Of a stretch of DNA of 8,875 nucleotides, positions 6,137 to 8,875 are shown one piece after another. The DNA comes from Desulfobacteraceae bacterium (lineage in GTDB: Bacteria; Desulfobacterota; Desulfobacteria; Desulfobacterales; SG8-13): assembly GCA_029287875.1 (NCBI GenBank), contig JARFQH010000061.1, positions 1-8,875 of the forward strand. Reading direction: 5' to 3'. Numbering within the stretch: position 1 is the stretch's first letter; each line of letters opens with the position of its first letter. The notes beneath the pieces were generated by a model. The model ran no database searches. It was not told where the DNA came from and saw only the letters and a program-made list of their open reading frames with translations. Position numbers and translations under genes: made by a program.

Positions 6137-6203
6137 GGCAGCGCTTTTACCGGATTCCGGACCGGACATGCCGTACCCATCATCGGCCGTCTCAGGCGCT
6201 GCC
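6137..6203. repeat. Perfect 8-bp inverted repeat with 51-bp spacer
   Basis: GGCAGCGC (6137-6144) is exactly reverse-complementary to GCGCTGCC (6196-6203); extending outward by three bases gives 9 of 11 paired. The spacer contains CCGG-rich mini-dyads. There is no T-run on either side, so an intrinsic terminator is unlikely. It may be a structured RNA, a protein-binding dyad, or chance. Confidence 0.4.
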
Positions 6204-6283
6204 GGGCTCTTAGATTTGCGAAAACAATTTCACATGAATCCATCAATTGCAAACCTGCAGGCGGCATGCTATGCCGAAACGAC

Positions 6284-6391
6284 GTAAGCGTTCACAGGGC
6301 ACCGCATCTGCTTTGTTGTCGAGCACTTGAAGTACAAAAGTACGTCTGCGCGCCCGACGCCTTGCATCTGCGGCACCCTGTAAACGCTTAC
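6284..6391. repeat. 108-bp imperfect palindrome upstream of the acyl-CoA ligase
   Basis: The 28-base arms 6284-6311 and 6364-6391 are reverse complements at 23 of 28 positions (GTAAGCGTT, ACAGGG, CCGCA and TGC blocks). Inside, GTCG (6318-6321) faces CGAC (6355-6358), and the centre is GTAC-AAAA-GTAC (6332-6343). There is no coding capacity. The right end lies 98 bp before the ligase start. It is either a REP/MITE-like element, a structured RNA, or a paired operator region. Confidence 0.72.
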
Positions 6392-6425
6392 AATGAGGTG
6401 GTTTGAAGCGCATCGGACTTTGCAA

Positions 6426-6442
6426 CCCTGTGAGCGGTTACG
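6426..6442. repeat. Third copy of the palindrome arm
   Basis: CCCTGTGAGCGGTTACG is the reverse complement of the left arm's outer part (6283-6299) at 15 of 17 positions, and a direct-orientation relative of the right arm about 50 bp further on. It lies 47 bp before the ligase ATG, a position suited to a promoter-proximal operator. Confidence 0.5.
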
Positions 6443-6489
6443 AAGCGACTACCCTGAGTCGTGCCAGCCAATGCAAGCCGGGAGGGTGT

Positions 6490-8280
6490 ATGGAAACATT
6501 CAAAGACTTCGAAAACATTCACGCGATGCTGAGGGAAACCGTCGGTCGTCGGGGGGGATATCCGGCTTACAGGTGGCTGACTGGCGACGGTCAGCCCCAG
6601 GAGGTGACCTGGAAGGAATTCTACGCTGAGGTCCGGAAGGTCGCCAAAGCCCTGATGGCAATTGGGGTGCAAAAAGGCGACAAGGTTGCCATCGTCAGCT
6701 ACAGTTGTTACCGCTGGGTGCTCACGGATCTGGCCGCCACCAGCATCGGGGCCGTAACCGTGGGCATCTATCAGACGCTGCCGGCAAAGGACTGCTGTTT
6801 CATCATTCATCATTCCGACGCCGTGCTGGTTTTTGCGGAAGATCGCAACCAGTTCGACAAGTTGCTGGAAATTCGCAATGAGATTTCTGCCGTCCGCAGG
6901 GTTGTTCTGTTCAGCGGTGAAAATCCTGATAATGACTGGGCCTTGGATTTCGAAGAATTTACCGATCAGGGTGGCGATGTTCCCGACAGGGCATTCGCGG
7001 AAATGACGGCAGCGGTTGCCGCCGGAGATGTCGCTGCGATTGTCTATACGTCAGGTACCACCGGCGTGCCCAAGGGGGCCATGCTCACTCACGACAACAT
7101 GACATTTACGGCCCAGTCGGTTGAGAAAAGCGTGGTCTGGTATCCGGACGACCACCTGTTTCTTTTCCTTCCGCTGGCACACGTTTTTGCGCGCACTTGC
7201 GTTTATACCGCGCTGCTGTGCGGGTGTACCCTGACTTTCAACCGGAGCATGGACCTGCTGGCCGAGGATTTAAAAACCGCCCGACCCGACTGGTTTCCCA
7301 GTGTTCCACGGGTTTATGAAAAGGTCCAGGCCAAAATCATGAACACGGCCGAGGCCAAGGGCGGATTGGCGCTGAAGTTCTTCAACTGGGCATTGGCGGT
7401 CGGATACAGGGTGAGCGATTTACAATTGGCCCATCGCTCGATCCCGCCGCTTGTTTCCCTCCAGTATAAATTGGCGAACCAGCTGATATTCAAAAAAATT
7501 CAGGCCGCACTGGGGGGACGGGTACGCTGGTGCATCAGCGGCGCAGCACCGCTGAATCCAGAGGTCGGAAGGTTTTTTCATGCCGCCGGCATCCTTGTCG
7601 TGGAGGGAATCGGCATGACTGAGAACACAAGCTTTTCTAACCTGAACCGCTACGACAACTACCGTTTCGGCTGGGTTGGGCCGCCAGGTCCGGGTATCGA
7701 GCAAAAGGTTGCTTCGGACGGTGAGATTCTGTTTCGCGGTCGTAACGTCATGAAAGGCTATTACAAGATGCCGGATGAAACGGCGGCAACCATAACGGAA
7801 GACGGCTGGTTGAAAACAGGCGACCTGGGTGAAATCGATGACGAAGACTTCCTGCGTATCACCGGGCGAAAAAAAGAAATTCTCGTCACCTCAGGCGGAA
7901 AGAATATCGGCCCGGCGGCTATCGAAGGACACCTCGCCACTTCACGGTATATCCATCAGGTTTGTGTGGTCGGTGATCGGCGCCACTATCTGACGGCACT
8001 GATATCCCTGGAACCGGAGGCGATCGGCGCTTATGCCGCTCAGCATCAAGTCGCCTTCAGTTCGGTTGACGAACTCGGCCAACACCCCCTTATTAAAAAG
8101 CTGATAGAGACCGAAATCGCCGAACGAAACAAATCTTTGGCTCCCTTCGAGACGATCAAAAAATTTACGATCGTTCCGGAATTTACAATGGACAACGAGA
8201 TGGTGACACCGACACTCAAGTTGAAGAAGAGCGTTATCTTGGACCGGTTCAAAGACACCATAGATGCCATGTACAGGTGA
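6490..8280 (+). CDS. Long-chain fatty-acid--CoA ligase (FAA1-type AMP-forming synthetase)
   Basis: 596 aa, the usual length for this branch. It activates a fatty acid with ATP to the acyl-adenylate and then transfers it to CoA, in the cytoplasm or at the membrane face, feeding beta-oxidation or lipid synthesis. Signatures in order: the P-loop YTSGTTGVPKG (186-196), LPLAHVFAR (227-235), GAAPL (351-355), GIGMTE (373-378), TGDLG (443-447), GRKKE with LVTSGGKNI (459-473) and the C-terminal TPTLKLKK (573-580), carrying the lysine used in adenylation. ATG 6490 was chosen because GGAGG lies 4 bases upstream and the family's N-terminus begins there; the frame stays open to 6403 but that stretch is repeat-derived. 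No transmembrane segment or targeting sequence is seen. It reads away from the OsmC gene. Exact chain length is not predictable; long-chain is inferred from the subfamily. Confidence 0.95.
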   Translation: METFKDFENIHAMLRETVGRRGGYPAYRWLTGDGQPQEVTWKEFYAEVRKVAKALMAIGVQKGDKVAIVSYSCYRWVLTDLAATSIGAVTVGIYQTLPAKDCCFIIHHSDAVLVFAEDRNQFDKLLEIRNEISAVRRVVLFSGENPDNDWALDFEEFTDQGGDVPDRAFAEMTAAVAAGDVAAIVYTSGTTGVPKGAMLTHDNMTFTAQSVEKSVVWYPDDHLFLFLPLAHVFARTCVYTALLCGCTLTFNRSMDLLAEDLKTARPDWFPSVPRVYEKVQAKIMNTAEAKGGLALKFFNWALAVGYRVSDLQLAHRSIPPLVSLQYKLANQLIFKKIQAALGGRVRWCISGAAPLNPEVGRFFHAAGILVVEGIGMTENTSFSNLNRYDNYRFGWVGPPGPGIEQKVASDGEILFRGRNVMKGYYKMPDETAATITEDGWLKTGDLGEIDDEDFLRITGRKKEILVTSGGKNIGPAAIEGHLATSRYIHQVCVVGDRRHYLTALISLEPEAIGAYAAQHQVAFSSVDELGQHPLIKKLIETEIAERNKSLAPFETIKKFTIVPEFTMDNEMVTPTLKLKKSVILDRFKDTIDAMYR

Positions 8281-8364
8281 TTCCCGGTTGGAATATGTAC
8301 CGAAGGATTTATGGGTAACTATTAGATTTACGACAAATCGATTCCCCCCAGTTTATCTGGGCCT

Positions 8365-8390
8365 AAGGACTCATCTTGGCTACACAAGAT
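8365..8390 (+). promoter_or_regulatory. Ribosome site and small hairpin over the TTG start of the YkgJ-family gene
   Basis: AAGGA (8365-8369) precedes TTG (8376-8378) by 6 bases and decides the start. ATCTTG (8373-8378) is exactly complementary to CAAGAT (8385-8390) over a 6-base loop, so the start codon lies in a short stem that could damp initiation. The stem is only 6 bp and AT-rich. Confidence 0.4.
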
Positions 8391-8875
8391 CGCATCTTTA
8401 TGTCCCGCAAAGAGGTCTTGGCCGCAATTCGGGCCGATTTTCACCAATACGCGCCGCAAACCCTTCTCTTTCTCGAACTCTTCCCGCTGGTTTTCGGCAA
8501 GCGCGCGGTTATTTCCGGAACTTCCCGGGATGAGCGCTTGTGGATGGCCGAGCGCGGGCGGAAGATGTTTCAAATCAGCCCCCGGGATCTGGGCATCCGC
8601 CTCTGTGATGAACTGGAGCATACCAGGCCGCCATTGGAAGTTCTGGCCGCGGTCTGCCGACGTGTTTTCAGAACCGTCGCCCAACCGGGTGAGTCCGACC
8701 GCCCAGGTGAAGCCGACATATGGCTGTTTACAGGCATGGAAGATTTCTCATGCCGCCAGTGCGGACACTGCTGCCGTAGCCTCGACTACTATGATCAACT
8801 CACGGAAGCCGACTATAACCGCTGGCAGGCGTCGGGCCGAACGGACATCCTGAAAAAAGTGCGGCGTGTCAAACG
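8376..8875 (+). CDS. YkgJ-family cysteine-cluster protein, C-terminus beyond the window
   Basis: 166 codons are visible and the frame is open at the right edge. The last 40 residues contain FSCRQCGHCCRSL, with Cys126, 129, 132 and 133 in the C-x2-C-x2-CC arrangement of the YkgJ/CxxCxxCC family, thought to bind zinc or iron. The first 120 residues are an uncharacterised, mostly helical, Arg-rich N-terminal extension longer than in minimal family members. Start: an in-frame stop at 8364-8366 leaves only TTG 8376 or ATG 8400. TTG is preferred because AAGGA lies 6 bases upstream, whereas ATG has no visible ribosome site. It begins 95 bp after the ligase stop on the same strand and may be read from the same promoter. 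Function within the cell is unknown for most members of this family. Confidence 0.85.
   Translation, partial: MATQDRIFMSRKEVLAAIRADFHQYAPQTLLFLELFPLVFGKRAVISGTSRDERLWMAERGRKMFQISPRDLGIRLCDELEHTRPPLEVLAAVCRRVFRTVAQPGESDRPGEADIWLFTGMEDFSCRQCGHCCRSLDYYDQLTEADYNRWQASGRTDILKKVRRVK

Larger units (their letters stand above)
5965..6489. other. Divergent intergenic region rich in dyads, no gene seen
   Basis: 525 bp separate the OsmC-family start (minus strand) from the acyl-CoA ligase start (plus strand). I see no supported coding frame: the short frames here have no ribosome site and derive from the palindrome. The region holds a terminator-like stem (6026-6091), an inverted repeat (6137-6203), a 108-bp palindrome (6284-6391) and a third arm copy (6426-6442). 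Promoters for both genes must lie here, but no box pair with good spacing could be picked; a TTGACA at 6058-6063 has no matching -10. Confidence 0.7.

Noticed and set aside
6243..6425. 60-codon minus-strand frame in the divergent spacer
   Set aside because: It spans the 108-bp palindrome, lacks a ribosome site, and is Arg-rich in the way translated repeats are.
6388..6813. 141-codon minus-strand frame
   Set aside because: Antisense to the start of the acyl-CoA ligase and rooted in the repeat.
7175..7190. Near-perfect sigma-54 promoter match TGGCAC-N5-TTTGC on the plus strand
   Set aside because: It lies inside the acyl-CoA ligase gene and encodes the conserved LAHVFA motif, so the match is explained by coding constraint; no gene starts shortly downstream.
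8347..8361. CCCAG-TTTAT-CTGGG hairpin as terminator of the acyl-CoA ligase gene
   Set aside because: Only 5 bp of stem and no T-run follows; the next gene's ribosome site begins 4 bases later.

Overview
The window looks like accessory-to-ordinary chromosome of a GC-rich (by eye) bacterium, most likely a Desulfobacterota (former Deltaproteobacteria) relative. That assignment is inference. It rests on an NtrC-type two-component pair, an FAA1-type acyl-CoA ligase, a YkgJ-type cysteine-cluster protein and intergenic spaces packed with imperfect palindromes and AT-rich repeats. No rRNA, tRNA, CRISPR array, transposase or phage gene was seen.

Layout. From 1 to 5964 every gene lies on the minus strand; from 6490 to the right edge both genes lie on the plus strand. 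Reading the minus strand in transcription order: an OsmC-family thiol protein (5964-5440), a TIM-barrel metal-dependent hydrolase (5367-4579), an AT-rich spacer with repeats (4578-4259), a small unrecognised CxxC protein (4258-3932), a 156-bp imperfect palindrome (3780-3935), an ADP-ribosylglycohydrolase-like protein (3725-2640), a membrane histidine kinase (2526-1084), and a sigma-54-dependent response regulator cut by the left edge (1079-1). The plus-strand side has a long-chain acyl-CoA ligase (6490-8280) and a YkgJ-family protein cut by the right edge (8376-8875).

The divergent spacer 5965-6489 carries no convincing gene. It holds a terminator-like stem with a T-run in the OsmC leader, an inverted repeat at 6137-6203, and a 108-bp palindrome whose arms contain LacI/cre-like 14-mers, with a third copy just ahead of the ligase.

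How the parts work together. The kinase and regulator are 4 bp apart and form a clear two-component pair that would activate sigma-54 promoters. The upstream ADP-ribosylglycohydrolase-like gene may share their transcript but lacks the usual metal-binding aspartates. The OsmC protein and the hydrolase are 72 bp apart and may be co-transcribed. The ligase would activate fatty acids to acyl-CoA.

I found no clearly new multi-gene system. The best leads are the palindromic elements, the small orphan gene lying between two of them, the metal-site-poor hydrolase next to the kinase, and the structured OsmC leader.
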